Translations under genes and position numbers: made by a program
Notes under the pieces: model-generated
What the model was told of the DNA's origin: nothing
Database searches by the model: none
What the model saw: the letters and a program-made list of their open reading frames with translations, nothing else
DNA from: SAT2750 sp963581185
GTDB taxonomy: Bacteria > Planctomycetota > Planctomycetia > Pirellulales > Pirellulaceae
DNA: 10,909 nt
Assembly: GCA_963581185.1 (NCBI GenBank)
Contig: CAUZOB010000173.1
Coordinates: 1 to 10,909, forward strand
Direction of reading: 5' to 3'
Shown: positions 1 through 7,317 of the stretch, one piece after another
How positions within the stretch are numbered: position 1 is the first letter of the stretch
How the letters are laid out: each line of letters begins with the position of its first letter

Positions 1-285
1 CTCCCGCCCATTCTTCTCGGCTTTGTCAGCTTTCTCGGCCTTCTCGGCCTTGTCAGCTTTCTCTTCCGGCTTCTCTTCCGGCTTCTCTTCCGGCTTCTCT
101 TCCGGCTTCTCTTCCGGCTTCTCTTCTTTCTGCTTTGTGCTCTGCTCGGATTGCTTGTCAGCCTTGTCCTGAAGCGCTTCGTTGGCGCGCAGTGAATCGG
201 CCTGCCGTGCGTTCATGATCAGGCCCAGCAGGCCCAGACAGCCGATCGCCAGGCACAATCGTGAGATTGGTCGAGAGAGTTGCAT
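1..285 (-). CDS. Secreted Glu/Lys/Pro-repeat protein, N-terminal part (runs off the window)
   Basis: An open minus-strand frame starts at ATG 285 and is still open at base 1, giving the first 95 residues of a longer protein. It begins MQLSRPISRLCLAIGCLGLL, a signal peptide with basic residues and then a hydrophobic stretch of about 16 residues. A plausible signal peptidase site follows NARQA (about residue 29). The mature part is highly charged: a Lys/Gln/Ser linker, then five PEEK tetrapeptides, then ADK/AEK triplets. Such a segment should be extended or weakly helical and soluble. Its function cannot be told from this part. The repeats are more likely a spacer or surface-exposed tail than a catalytic domain. 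No strong ribosome site is seen; GGGAA lies about 10 bases upstream. A good promoter match lies at 355-384. The frame is judged real because the signal peptide and repeat read through without a stop and a promoter points the same way. Confidence 0.72.
   Translation of the reverse strand, partial: MQLSRPISRLCLAIGCLGLLGLIMNARQADSLRANEALQDKADKQSEQSTKQKEEKPEEKPEEKPEEKPEEKPEEKADKAEKAEKADKAEKNGRE
61..126 (-). repeat. 12-bp tandem repeat encoding PEEK units
   Basis: The 12-base unit CTCTTCCGGCTT (plus strand) occurs five times in a row at 61-120 and half of a sixth follows. On the coding strand it reads Pro-Glu-Glu-Lys. The five full units are identical, which points to recent expansion by slippage or unequal exchange. 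A second, triplet-based repeat coding ADK/AEK lies at 15-63. Confidence 0.9.
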
Positions 286-354
286 TGGATTTGAGTTCCC
301 AGTGGGTGATGAGAGGGTCAGGCAGGCGTCGCACTGTCCGATGAACGTGCCCCA

Positions 355-384
355 AGTATACGCGAGATGGTTTCCGGCGGGCAA
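355..384 (-). promoter_or_regulatory. Sigma-70-like promoter for the left-edge repeat protein
   Basis: On the minus strand, TTGCCC (384-379) is followed after 18 bases by TATACT (360-355), a 5/6 match to the -10 consensus. Transcription would start near 348 and leave a leader of about 60 bases before ATG 285. This is the best promoter-like match in the divergent gap 286-609. It is a sequence match only. Confidence 0.45.
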
Positions 385-565
385 CAATGGGGTGGCAGTC
401 GGCAACCTGGGGCCCGCGGCTTACCCAGCTTTACAGAGCATTCCAGGCCAGGGTCTCTTTTTTCGTCAAGGATTACCGATCTTGCTCAATTCATACGACC
501 GGCACATCCGATATTACCGGCAATGTGAATCTGCAGGCAGGCTGCGTTCAGGTGACGTGGCGTCT

Positions 566-574
566 TGCTATTAA
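566..574 (+). promoter_or_regulatory. Possible extended -10 element for the beta-barrel gene
   Basis: TTGCTATTAA contains TG-C-TATTAA, an extended -10 arrangement with TATTAA at 569-574. No convincing -35 lies at the right distance. Transcription would start about 28 bases before ATG 610, which agrees with starting the barrel gene at 610 instead of at the upstream in-frame TTG 565 or ATG 574. Confidence 0.28.
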
Positions 575-609
575 TGCGCAGCCCCGAGACAAATGACGGG
601 AACTTGAAC

Positions 610-1749
610 ATGCTCATCCGGCATATCCGAACTTCAATGCTGGCTTTGATCGGCCTGCTTATGCTGACAGCAACTAGTCGTGGACAACATGTCCTACCGC
701 TGGTGGATATCGAACCTGGCTCGTTTCACCGGGACTACCAGTTCTTTTCCCCGCTGCAAACAAACGATTTTGTCAGTGGTTTCATTCCCAACAACGGCTG
801 GTTCTTTGCTTACGACAAGACCAATCTGCACGTCACGCGTCCGGAGGCCGAAGAGAGTGGCCGCCAGAGTGACCGGACCTGGGGTAGCCGATACGACTTT
901 GGCTACATGACCCACGAGGACCACGGCTGGTACTTCTCGGTGATGACAATCGACGGCCCACATAAAAGCAACTCGATCCGCCAGGAGCGAAACAACCGTT
1001 CCGTGGAGGGTGCACCCCAGGATGAGGCACTTGATCCTCCCCAGGACAACAACAACCGTATTACAGGAGCCCGGGATTACTTCCTCTTTGACAGCCTCAA
1101 CGTGGGCAAGTTCTCAAACTTTGAAGTCAACAAGACGTTCCGCTGGAAGGCCAGCACCTCGGGCCGAATCGTCGAACCATTTATCGGTTTTCGCTATGCC
1201 CAGTTCGTCGACTTCTTCAAGGGCGACGACTACTTCCGCTATGACGAGGATGGCAACCTGGTGCCACTGCTTCCCGACCCCAATAATCCCGATGGCCCGG
1301 CGCCCGAAGATGCAGAATTTGAAGAGTTGATTTCCGACCGCACCGCTTTCACCAACAACATGGTTGGCGGCCAAATCGGTGCTCGCTGGTACAACAAGCG
1401 TGGTCGCTGGCTGATCTCGACCGAATTGAAGTTATTCATCATGGGCAACTTCCAGAACTACCACCAGAATCGTCAGCGAGTCCTGACCGACGTCGACGTC
1501 GGTAACGAAAGCGACGTTGATAGCGAGCGAATTGAAGAGACGAACACCTACGCCTACGAGACGGAATTCGTGGTAGGTGGTGAACTTCGAGTCGAAGCGG
1601 CCTATGAGCTGACCCGTGACTTCTCGCTACGCTTCGGCTTTGAAATGCTCGACTTTGGCCGGGGTATCGGCCGTGGCAACTTCATCTCGTCCAATGACGA
1701 GGACTTGCAAGCCTTCGGCTTCACTTTCGGTGCCACGCTGAACCGTTAG
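610..1749 (+). CDS. Secreted outer-membrane beta-barrel protein, BBP7-like
   Basis: A 379-residue protein. Residues 1-25 form a signal peptide (MLIRHIRTS, then a Leu/Ile/Ala-rich core, cleavage near ATSRG|Q). The rest alternates short aromatic-rich strands with charged, Asp/Asn-rich loops: WGSRYDFGYM (91-100), GWYFSVMTIDG (106-116), EPFIGFRYAQFVDFF (189-203), MVGGQIGARWYN (251-262), ELRVEAAYELTRDFSLRFGFEML (325-347, strand-turn-strand). It ends in AFGFTFGATLNR, a last amphipathic strand typical of barrels. The loops at 120-150 and 205-245 are long, acidic and Pro-rich. Length and texture resemble the planctomycete beta-barrel porin group BBP7, but this is by eye and a generic porin-like barrel is the fallback. 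ATG 610 is chosen because the signal peptide begins there and GGGAA (598-602) sits 7 bases upstream. It converges on the next gene, with a hairpin between them. Role inferred: outer-membrane or surface protein. Confidence 0.75.
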   Translation: MLIRHIRTSMLALIGLLMLTATSRGQHVLPLVDIEPGSFHRDYQFFSPLQTNDFVSGFIPNNGWFFAYDKTNLHVTRPEAEESGRQSDRTWGSRYDFGYMTHEDHGWYFSVMTIDGPHKSNSIRQERNNRSVEGAPQDEALDPPQDNNNRITGARDYFLFDSLNVGKFSNFEVNKTFRWKASTSGRIVEPFIGFRYAQFVDFFKGDDYFRYDEDGNLVPLLPDPNNPDGPAPEDAEFEELISDRTAFTNNMVGGQIGARWYNKRGRWLISTELKLFIMGNFQNYHQNRQRVLTDVDVGNESDVDSERIEETNTYAYETEFVVGGELRVEAAYELTRDFSLRFGFEMLDFGRGIGRGNFISSNDEDLQAFGFTFGATLNR

Positions 1750-1762
1750 CATCAAGCTGAAT

Positions 1763-1782
1763 CTGCTGGCCGGGACCAGCAG
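1763..1782. terminator. Hairpin between convergent genes, possible bidirectional terminator
   Basis: CTGCTGG (1763-1769) and CCAGCAG (1776-1782) form a perfect 7-bp stem with a 6-base loop. It lies in the 39-bp gap between the stop of the barrel gene and the stop of the small minus-strand gene, where a shared terminator would be expected. Neither side has a T-run, so it would be a weak intrinsic terminator or a 3'-end-protecting hairpin. Confidence 0.4.
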
Positions 1783-1788
1783 GCGTGG

Positions 1789-2034
1789 TCAGGCCTGGCG
1801 ACGGAGCTGCCGCAATTCCTCCAGCTCCCTCAGGAGCCGCAGGCGAAGTGGGCTTTCCGGCCGCAATTCCTCAACCAGCAATTCGGCCTCATCAAATGTG
1901 GCCTCGTCGATATCACGGCGGTAAATGAGTTGGCTATAGCTACGCTGTACTTCGGCTTCGGTCAGCAAGTCATCACCCCTTCGCTCAAGTGGTTCGTCAT
2001 TCACAGCCATTGACCACGAATGTCCCAGGGGCAA
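1789..2034 (-). CDS. Small charged hypothetical protein
   Basis: An 81-residue soluble protein, rich in Glu, Arg and Leu, with no membrane segment and no Cys. The middle (SYSQLIYRRDIDEATFDEAE) and the C-terminal half (LRLRLLRELEELRQLRRQA) look helical, and the end has the heptad-like spacing of an amphipathic or coiled-coil helix. I do not recognise a family. The start is TTG 2034 because GGAGG (2046-2042) lies exactly 7 bases upstream. An in-frame ATG at 2010 would give 73 residues but has no good ribosome site. It is separated from the fusion-enzyme gene upstream by 239 bp, so co-transcription is possible but not shown. A small regulatory or adaptor protein is only a guess. Confidence 0.6.
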   Translation of the reverse strand: MPLGHSWSMAVNDEPLERRGDDLLTEAEVQRSYSQLIYRRDIDEATFDEAELLVEELRPESPLRLRLLRELEELRQLRRQA

Positions 2035-2041
2035 CGGTCAG

Positions 2042-2046
2042 CCTCC
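2042..2046 (-). promoter_or_regulatory. Ribosome binding site deciding a TTG start
   Basis: GGAGG on the minus strand, 7 bases before TTG 2034-2032. It supports the TTG start of the small charged protein over the in-frame ATG at 2010. Confidence 0.55.
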
Positions 2047-2127
2047 GAGGATCGAGCCATTCTGTCGACAGGCCGGTTTGAAGGCAAGATCAATAATCCC
2101 TGCTTGGGCATGGCCAACGATCTGGCC

Positions 2128-2161
2128 TCAGCTGTGGACGACTGCCGTCGCCGAGTCGGAG
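2128..2161. repeat. Degenerate copy of the TCAGCTGT-hairpin repeat
   Basis: From base 2129 this matches the sequence at 10221-10253 at 30 of 33 positions, and both are preceded by T. It begins TCAGCTGT like the 101-bp repeats at the right end. The hairpin is partly eroded, with only CGACT and AGTCG still pairing cleanly. It lies in an intergenic gap. Confidence 0.6.
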
Positions 2162-2273
2162 GATTCTCGATCGGCCCCAGCCTGGTGAGGCTGGCGAGTC
2201 GACCTGAAATGACGGCTTTACCGCGCAGGCAGTTACTGCGTTGACGAAGGATCTGCCGCTGGCCGACTGACCG

Positions 2274-5200
2274 CTAACTTGCCGCAGGCGGTTCTATGGT
2301 CGGCTGCTCAACTTCAGCCGTCTCGCCACTCTCGGCCGGCGACAGGTAGGCTGGATCGATACTGGCAAGTTCCTCGGCAACAGCTGCCACCGTGCCGACC
2401 ACCTGGTTTTCGCTATGGCAGGAGGTGATGAAGAAACGCAGCCGAGCTGCAGACTCTTCCACCGCCGGATAGAGAATCGGCTGGACGTTGATGCCTCGAT
2501 CAAACAGCTTTTGTGAGAGCTGCAGGGCGTGCAGTGAGTTACCGAGGATGACCGGAATCACCGGAGTGTTGTTACTCATGCCGGTGTTCAGACCCAGCCG
2601 CCGGGCTTCCTTAAGGAACAGGCGGGAGCGAGCCTGAACGGTCGCCACACGCTCGGGTTCCTCTTCCAGCAATCGCAGCGAAGCCAGAGCGGCAGCTGCA
2701 TTGGCCGGTGGAATTCCGACGCTGTAAACAAATCCCGGCGACGTGTACTTCAGGTACTCGACAAGTTCCTTGCAGCCGGCGATATATCCGCCACAGCTAC
2801 CGAAGGACTTGCTGAGTGTCCCCATCCACATCTCCACGCTGGTTGGGTCCATCTCAAAGTGTTCGCTAATACCACGTCCGTGCGTCCCCATGGTGCCAAT
2901 CGAATGTGCTTCATCGACCAGCAACAGGGCGCGATGGCGATCCTTGACTTCGACAAAGCGGGGCAGGTCAGGGTAATCTCCGTCCATGCTGTAGACACCC
3001 TCAACCGCGATCAGGACGCGACGATACTCATGTCGCACTTCGTGCAAGATCGCATCCAGCTCCTGCCACTCGTTATGGGCGAATGGCCGACGCCGTGCGC
3101 CAGAGAGAATCGCTCCCTGGATAATGCTGTTGTGAGCCAGCGCGTCATGCACGATCAAGTCGCCCGGCCCCATCATGTGGCCGATCGTCGACTCGTTGGT
3201 AGCATGGCCGCCGACATACATGATCGCTGACTCGACCCCAATAAAGTCGGCGATGGCCTGCTCCAGCTCACCATGAATCGTCTTTTCACCCGACACCAGT
3301 CGACTCGCCGAGACACTCGTCCCGTACTTGTCGATCGCTTCCCGGGCAGCCTGCGAGACCCGTGGGTCCCCTGACATACCGACATAGTTGTAGCTCGCGA
3401 AGCTCAACATCCGGCGGCCGTCAATGACCGTCGTGTCACGAGTCAATTCCTCGTGAACGGTGAAGAATGGATTCGGCAGGCTGGCACTGTCGAGCAGCTT
3501 CATGTTCTGCTTGAAACGCAGGTATTCTGGGAACTTGCTGATCAGGTAGTCTTCCTCGGGCACCGCCGTCTGGCTGTCACGGCTGATCGTGACCGACTGT
3601 TCCTCGCCGGCAATCCTTCGAGTTGGGACAGCATCGCTACCGAAGTACTGCTGGATGGCCAGTGTTACGTCGCGGATCGTCTCGGCCTCCTGCAGCACCT
3701 CCTCCGGGAAGCGGCCGCGGAATGTCTCTTCCAGCGAGTTGGCGATCTGTAGTCGTTCGAGCGAATCAAGACCCAGGTCAGTGACAATATTCGTCTCCAG
3801 GTCGACCGACTTGGCCCGCTCACGGGCGATCGCCTTGACATGGTCGATAACGGTCTCGGCAATGGCTGCCTCGACTTCCGTTCCCTCAACGATCAACTCG
3901 GTCGTGGTCTCATCCGCAGCAGCGTCTGGCACCTGTTCGTCCTGCCAGCCATACCACTGGGCGATCACGCGCAAGCTGCCCTCGATGAAACAATTGTGAC
4001 ACTGATGCCGCTGGATCTTGCCGCTGGATGTCTTGGGAATCGAACCGAATCGAACCAGCACAATGGCGTCGGGTGGCAGGTCGTGCTCAGCTGTTACGTC
4101 GTTGCGAATCTTGAGGATCAAGTCGGACCAGTCCTTGGAACGGGTTCGCCCCACCTCGCTGACGATCACCAGCCGTTCGCGACCGTCGACATCGACGGAG
4201 AAAGCACCGACAGCTCCGGCCTGCAGACGAGTACTGGACTGTTCCACTGTCAATTCGATGTCCTGCGGGTATCGATTGACACCGCGGATAATGATCAGGT
4301 CCTTGAGTCGCCCGGTCACAAACAGCTGACCGTCGCTCATGAATCCCAGATCGCCTGTTCGCAGGTACGGTCCGCCGTCGCTGTCTGCCAGCTTGGCACC
4401 GAAAGTCTGCTGCGACTCTTCCACTCGATTCCAGTAGCCGCGACCGACGCTCTTGCTATGGACCCAGATTTCGCCGACGCGGCCAGGCGCTGTCTTGCGG
4501 TTGGTCTGAGCATCCACCACCACCATATCATCGCCTGGTAGTACGCGACCACAGCCGACAAGTGTGCGGGCCGATGTCGAATCAGGACTCACCGAAACCG
4601 CATGATGTTCATGCATCGACTGATCGTCAAAGGACTGTCGCGTCGGCAGGATGCCACGCTTGCTGCCCGTCACCATCAGCGTCGACTCGGCCATTCCATA
4701 ACAGGGATAAAACGTCTCGGGTCGGAATCCGACTGCAGCGAACTTCTCGGCGAACTTATCCAGCGTGGCTGGCCGGATCGGTTCGGCACCGTTGTAGGCC
4801 AATGTCCAGCAGGAGAGGTCCAGGCCCTCCATATCTTCTTCACTGACATGCTGGACGCAGAGGTCGTAGGCAAAGTTGGGTCCGCCAGTGGTCGAAACCC
4901 TGTACTTGCTGATGGCTCGCAGCCAGCGAACCGGCTTTTGCAGGAATGCCATCGGTGACATCATGTAGCTGGAATTGGCGGCATACATTGGTACCAGAAT
5001 GCCACCCACCAGTCCCATATCATGGTACATCGGTAACCAGGACGCGCCGGGACCGTCCTGCAACTCCATCCCAAAAGCGTCGCTGATCAGCTTGGAATTG
5101 TGCAGCACGTTTTCGTGTGCCAGCATGACTCCCTTGGGAGTGCCGGTCGAGCCGGATGTGTATTGCAGTACCGCCAGGTCGGTGGGCGAAATGTCGGGCA

Positions 5201-5693
5201 TCTGCCAATCGCTGGCCAGCTCCAGTGAGATCTCGTCGGTCGCCATCCAGTCGATGTGAGCCAGGCTGGGAGCGTGCTCCAGCTGGCCCTCGATACGCTT
5301 GCGAACGCTCTCGGTCGTGAGCACCAGCTTGGCCTTGGCATCCGCCGCGATCGCCTCAATCCGGGTTGTCTTTCGATTCCGACGGGGTGGGAAAGCGGGT
5401 ACGGCCGTGGCGCCAGCGTACTGACAGCCAAAAAATGCCGAGATGAATTCCGGGCCAGGCGGAAAACACAACAGCAGTCGCTCACCCTGCATCCCGCGGT
5501 CAAGCAGATCAGCCCCGATCGCTCGGGCCTGTTCGTCCAGCTGCTGGTAGGTGATCGGCGCCTCGTCCGATTCGCCGTCGAGCAGGTAACTGTAGGCCAG
5601 CTTGTCCGGCGCATGGAAAGACCAGTAACGCAGGCAATCAGAGAGCAGCCTACGCTCGGACTTCTTCGGTACGTGGTGATCGTCAGAATTCAC
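2274..5693 (-). CDS. Fatty acyl-AMP ligase / acyl carrier protein / alpha-oxoamine synthase fusion
   Basis: A 1139-residue three-domain enzyme. (1) About 15-580: fatty acyl-AMP ligase, with P-loop YTSGSTGTPKG (178-188), WLPMYHDMGLVGG (219-231), GGPNFAYDLC (270-279), YGMAEST (332-338), YLRTGDLG (443-450), GRLKDLIIIRG (461-471) and KTSSGKIQR (554-562; catalytic Lys559). These favour the AMP-ligase (FAAL) branch over acyl-CoA synthetases. (2) About 605-690: carrier protein, LGLDSLE, Ser644 for phosphopantetheine. (3) About 715-1110: PLP enzyme of the AONS/KBL/SPT/ALAS group, with His854 (AHNSI), VDEAHSIG (Asp927, His930), GTLSKSFG (Lys962 Schiff base). Inferred reaction: acyl-AMP loads the carrier, then decarboxylative condensation with an amino acid gives an alpha-amino ketone. 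The T-x-S-K-S signature resembles serine palmitoyltransferase; AONS usually has GTFGKA and KBL GTLGKA. Substrates are not provable from sequence. Start is GTG 5693, with GAGG 11 bases upstream. The tail after 1115 is disordered. Cytosolic, no signal peptide. Confidence 0.93.
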   Translation of the reverse strand: MNSDDHHVPKKSERRLLSDCLRYWSFHAPDKLAYSYLLDGESDEAPITYQQLDEQARAIGADLLDRGMQGERLLLCFPPGPEFISAFFGCQYAGATAVPAFPPRRNRKTTRIEAIAADAKAKLVLTTESVRKRIEGQLEHAPSLAHIDWMATDEISLELASDWQMPDISPTDLAVLQYTSGSTGTPKGVMLAHENVLHNSKLISDAFGMELQDGPGASWLPMYHDMGLVGGILVPMYAANSSYMMSPMAFLQKPVRWLRAISKYRVSTTGGPNFAYDLCVQHVSEEDMEGLDLSCWTLAYNGAEPIRPATLDKFAEKFAAVGFRPETFYPCYGMAESTLMVTGSKRGILPTRQSFDDQSMHEHHAVSVSPDSTSARTLVGCGRVLPGDDMVVVDAQTNRKTAPGRVGEIWVHSKSVGRGYWNRVEESQQTFGAKLADSDGGPYLRTGDLGFMSDGQLFVTGRLKDLIIIRGVNRYPQDIELTVEQSSTRLQAGAVGAFSVDVDGRERLVIVSEVGRTRSKDWSDLILKIRNDVTAEHDLPPDAIVLVRFGSIPKTSSGKIQRHQCHNCFIEGSLRVIAQWYGWQDEQVPDAAADETTTELIVEGTEVEAAIAETVIDHVKAIARERAKSVDLETNIVTDLGLDSLERLQIANSLEETFRGRFPEEVLQEAETIRDVTLAIQQYFGSDAVPTRRIAGEEQSVTISRDSQTAVPEEDYLISKFPEYLRFKQNMKLLDSASLPNPFFTVHEELTRDTTVIDGRRMLSFASYNYVGMSGDPRVSQAAREAIDKYGTSVSASRLVSGEKTIHGELEQAIADFIGVESAIMYVGGHATNESTIGHMMGPGDLIVHDALAHNSIIQGAILSGARRRPFAHNEWQELDAILHEVRHEYRRVLIAVEGVYSMDGDYPDLPRFVEVKDRHRALLLVDEAHSIGTMGTHGRGISEHFEMDPTSVEMWMGTLSKSFGSCGGYIAGCKELVEYLKYTSPGFVYSVGIPPANAAAALASLRLLEEEPERVATVQARSRLFLKEARRLGLNTGMSNNTPVIPVILGNSLHALQLSQKLFDRGINVQPILYPAVEESAARLRFFITSCHSENQVVGTVAAVAEELASIDPAYLSPAESGETAEVEQPTIEPPAAS

Positions 5694-6117
5694 GTTCGAG
5701 CTTACCTCGGAACAAGCTGTTCAGCAGGCGGTCGCAGGTCACATTCAGAGAGGCGGGATCAAGTGAGCGACCACTTGGGGTGGGGGTGGAACATGGGTGC
5801 CACGGGGTTCAGAGTAACACGCCATACAGGAATCATCAAACCGTCAGCCTGCCAGCAGCTCGGTATCAACAACTCGAGACCTGTTTAACTGTTACAGCCA
5901 CTACAGGTAGTCGAAATTCTCGCCCTGGCAGGGATCAGAATGCCCTTTACGTCGACGCTGATTGGTATCCCAGGCGAGCTTTCCCGTCCGCCTCGATATA
6001 GGCCTTACAGCGGTGAAAGCAGGGCGAGCCGTCATTTTCCCACCCCCCACGCGATAGCAGGCGGCGGCAGACGCGAGGACCACCCCGGGCAACCAGTATC
6101 AAGCGTCCCGCCGGACC
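5694..6117. other. 424-bp non-coding leader region of the fusion enzyme
   Basis: This gap lies upstream of the fusion enzyme and downstream of the TIGR04222-like gene, both on the minus strand, so it should contain the enzyme's promoter. No -35/-10 pair stands out. TTGATG with TACTCT at 17-bp spacing (5836-5814, minus) is weak. The plus strand carries four G-runs (5777-5807) that could form a quadruplex, and a 6-bp inverted repeat ACCTGT/ACAGGT lies around 5879-5908. A 63-codon minus-strand frame (5901-6092; inner ATG 6035, 44 residues) lacks a good ribosome site and any recognisable motif, so it is left unannotated. Confidence 0.4.
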
Positions 6118-7263
6118 TCAAGCCCCATCGGCCCCATCGGCCTGATCGGCTCCGTCAGCCTCCGTCGGCTCCGGGTCGGCTGTCCCCAGGTAGTAAGCCA
6201 CGTCCTGGAATGGCCCGCCAGCGAGCACCCAGGAACCGAAGACTGCCACTGCCAGTCGCTGCAGCGTCTGACGCTGATCCTGGGGCAGGCGGTCGAGGGC
6301 AAGTCCCTGCTGGCCATTCCCGTTACCGTTGGCGTCGGAGGGGGGTGGCAGCATGTCAAAGAAGCGGTCTTCCAGTTCCTCCAGGTAGCGTTCACCCCAA
6401 CTGGTTCGTGGCCGCAGGAATCGCAGGATCCGGGTCACACGCGGTTTGAAGACCGACATGCCGACTCGCAGCATCAGCAGTACCGCGACCAGGATCAACA
6501 ATGGCCAAACGTCCCCACCCTGGAAAGCGCGGGTGGCGAACATCACGAAGCTGCCGATCAGGAAAGCGACCGCCGTAATGATGCTCGATAACAACAGGCA
6601 GCCGGCAGCACATCCTTTTCCGCTGGCAACCGCAGACATCAACCGCCGCTGCATGAGTCGCTGGTGAACGGGCAACACAAGTCGGCCAACGAAGGACCGT
6701 AACCCGGCGTTGAGTGCCAGTGCCTGGCGAGGGAACTTGGGCCCGTCAAAATAGTCGTAGGCCATGCGCCGCGCCGCCATCTCGACGGTCTCGAGCGTCA
6801 ACGCCCCTGGCCCCTCGTCGTCACTCTCGAACTCCCCCTCGTCGTCACTCTCGAACTCCCCCTCGTCGTCACTCTCGAACTCCCCCTCGCCGTCACTCTC
6901 GAACTCCCCCTCGTCGTCACTCTCGAACTCCCCCTCGTCGTCACTCTCGTCGGTGACTGGCGGCGGAGTGCTCCCGGCGACCTGCTGCATCCCCCAGTAT
7001 TCTTCATCCTGATCGTCCTCGACGACTTCCAGCTGGCCCGCTTCAACGAGGTCATAGATAACCAGCTCAATCACACCCGATGACTGCCGCCTGAGGTAGG
7101 CAACCTCCAGCGGATTTGGCTCCTCGTCCACTTGGGGCAGCTGCTGCTGGCGGGTTATGTCACGGGGCGCGACGAGGAACATCAAGGCCAGCAGGCCGAC
7201 TGCGATTATCAGCAGCCAGTCCAGGATGGGACTCAGCAGGACCACCTCGGCAACAAGCATCAT
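6118..7263 (-). CDS. TIGR04222-like membrane protein with acidic octapeptide repeat
   Basis: A 381-residue membrane protein. Residues 8-32 are a hydrophobic helix, and two more helices lie at about 219-246 and 251-272. After helix 1 comes NPLEVAYLRRQSSGVIELVI (50-69), then YDLVEAGQLEV. This matches the layout of the TIGR04222 group (a conserved AYL motif, then a small helix-strand unit ending in G-x-L). Residues 106-150 are a tandem acidic repeat, ESDDEGEF. Residues 153-210 resume a helical conserved-looking region, and the tail is Ala/Asp/Gly-rich. The group's function is unknown. The gene lies 54 bp after the DUF1501 gene on the same strand and may be co-transcribed. The gap holds only a 4-bp GGGC/GCCC hairpin overlapping the DUF1501 stop. 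The start is one of two adjacent ATGs (7263 or 7260), and no strong ribosome site is seen. Inferred location: inner membrane. Confidence 0.75.
   Translation of the reverse strand: MMLVAEVVLLSPILDWLLIIAVGLLALMFLVAPRDITRQQQLPQVDEEPNPLEVAYLRRQSSGVIELVIYDLVEAGQLEVVEDDQDEEYWGMQQVAGSTPPPVTDESDDEGEFESDDEGEFESDGEGEFESDDEGEFESDDEGEFESDDEGPGALTLETVEMAARRMAYDYFDGPKFPRQALALNAGLRSFVGRLVLPVHQRLMQRRLMSAVASGKGCAAGCLLLSSIITAVAFLIGSFVMFATRAFQGGDVWPLLILVAVLLMLRVGMSVFKPRVTRILRFLRPRTSWGERYLEELEDRFFDMLPPPSDANGNGNGQQGLALDRLPQDQRQTLQRLAVAVFGSWVLAGGPFQDVAYYLGTADPEPTEADGADQADGADGA
6811..6949 (-). repeat. 24-bp tandem repeat encoding ESDDEGEF
   Basis: Five full 24-base units and a 19-base partial sixth, starting CCCCTCGTCGTCACTCTCGA on the plus strand. 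They are almost identical. One unit has C for T (6880), turning Asp into Gly (ESDGEGEF), and the first unit lacks one base-match at its edge. The period is a multiple of three, so copy-number change would keep the frame. Confidence 0.92.
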
Positions 7264-7317
7264 GACGACGATCTCGAATCAGGGGCACTGGCAGAAAAGG
7301 CTAGATCGGGCCGAGCC

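Larger units (their letters stand above)
2035..2273. other. Intergenic stretch with hairpins
   Basis: This 239-bp gap lies between the small charged gene and the stop of the fusion enzyme; both are on the minus strand. It holds a short repeat related to elements at the right end (2129-2161). It also holds a perfect 7-bp hairpin, CCAGCCT (2177-2183) pairing with AGGCTGG (2188-2194). A 74-codon plus-strand frame (2020-2244) has no family-like features and is not accepted as a gene. No clear promoter was found. Confidence 0.4.

Noticed and set aside
61..126. Short regular repeats considered as a CRISPR array (also 6811-6949)
   Set aside because: They are head-to-tail tandem repeats without spacers and lie in frame inside coding sequence.
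1763..1791. TGA stop of the small charged gene followed by a hairpin, considered as selenocysteine recoding because of the nearby tRNA-Sec
   Set aside because: The hairpin loop begins only 13 bases after TGA, closer than bacterial SECIS elements normally allow. The loop also lacks the usual G at its start, and readthrough would run antisense into the barrel gene.
2020..2244. 74-codon plus-strand frame in the gap next to the small charged gene
   Set aside because: It overlaps the start of the minus-strand gene and a repeat, and its translation has no convincing features.
3840..4541. 233-codon plus-strand open frame inside the fusion enzyme
   Set aside because: It lies fully antisense to a strongly supported coding region and its translation shows no domain, signal peptide or plausible composition. 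GC-rich genes often leave such open antisense frames.
5787..5802. Sigma-54-like TGGCAC-N5-TTCC on the minus strand upstream of the fusion enzyme
   Set aside because: The critical GC of the -12 element is CC here, so it is unlikely to be used.
5256..5888. 210-codon plus-strand open frame crossing the start of the fusion enzyme
   Set aside because: About two thirds is antisense to the ligase domain and the rest is in the leader region. No motif or ribosome site supports it.
5901..6092. 63-codon minus-strand frame in the leader region (inner ATG at 6035)
   Set aside because: It fits between genes, but it lacks a good ribosome site, uses rare AGG and ATA codons and shows no recognisable motif. 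It is too weak to call without homologues.
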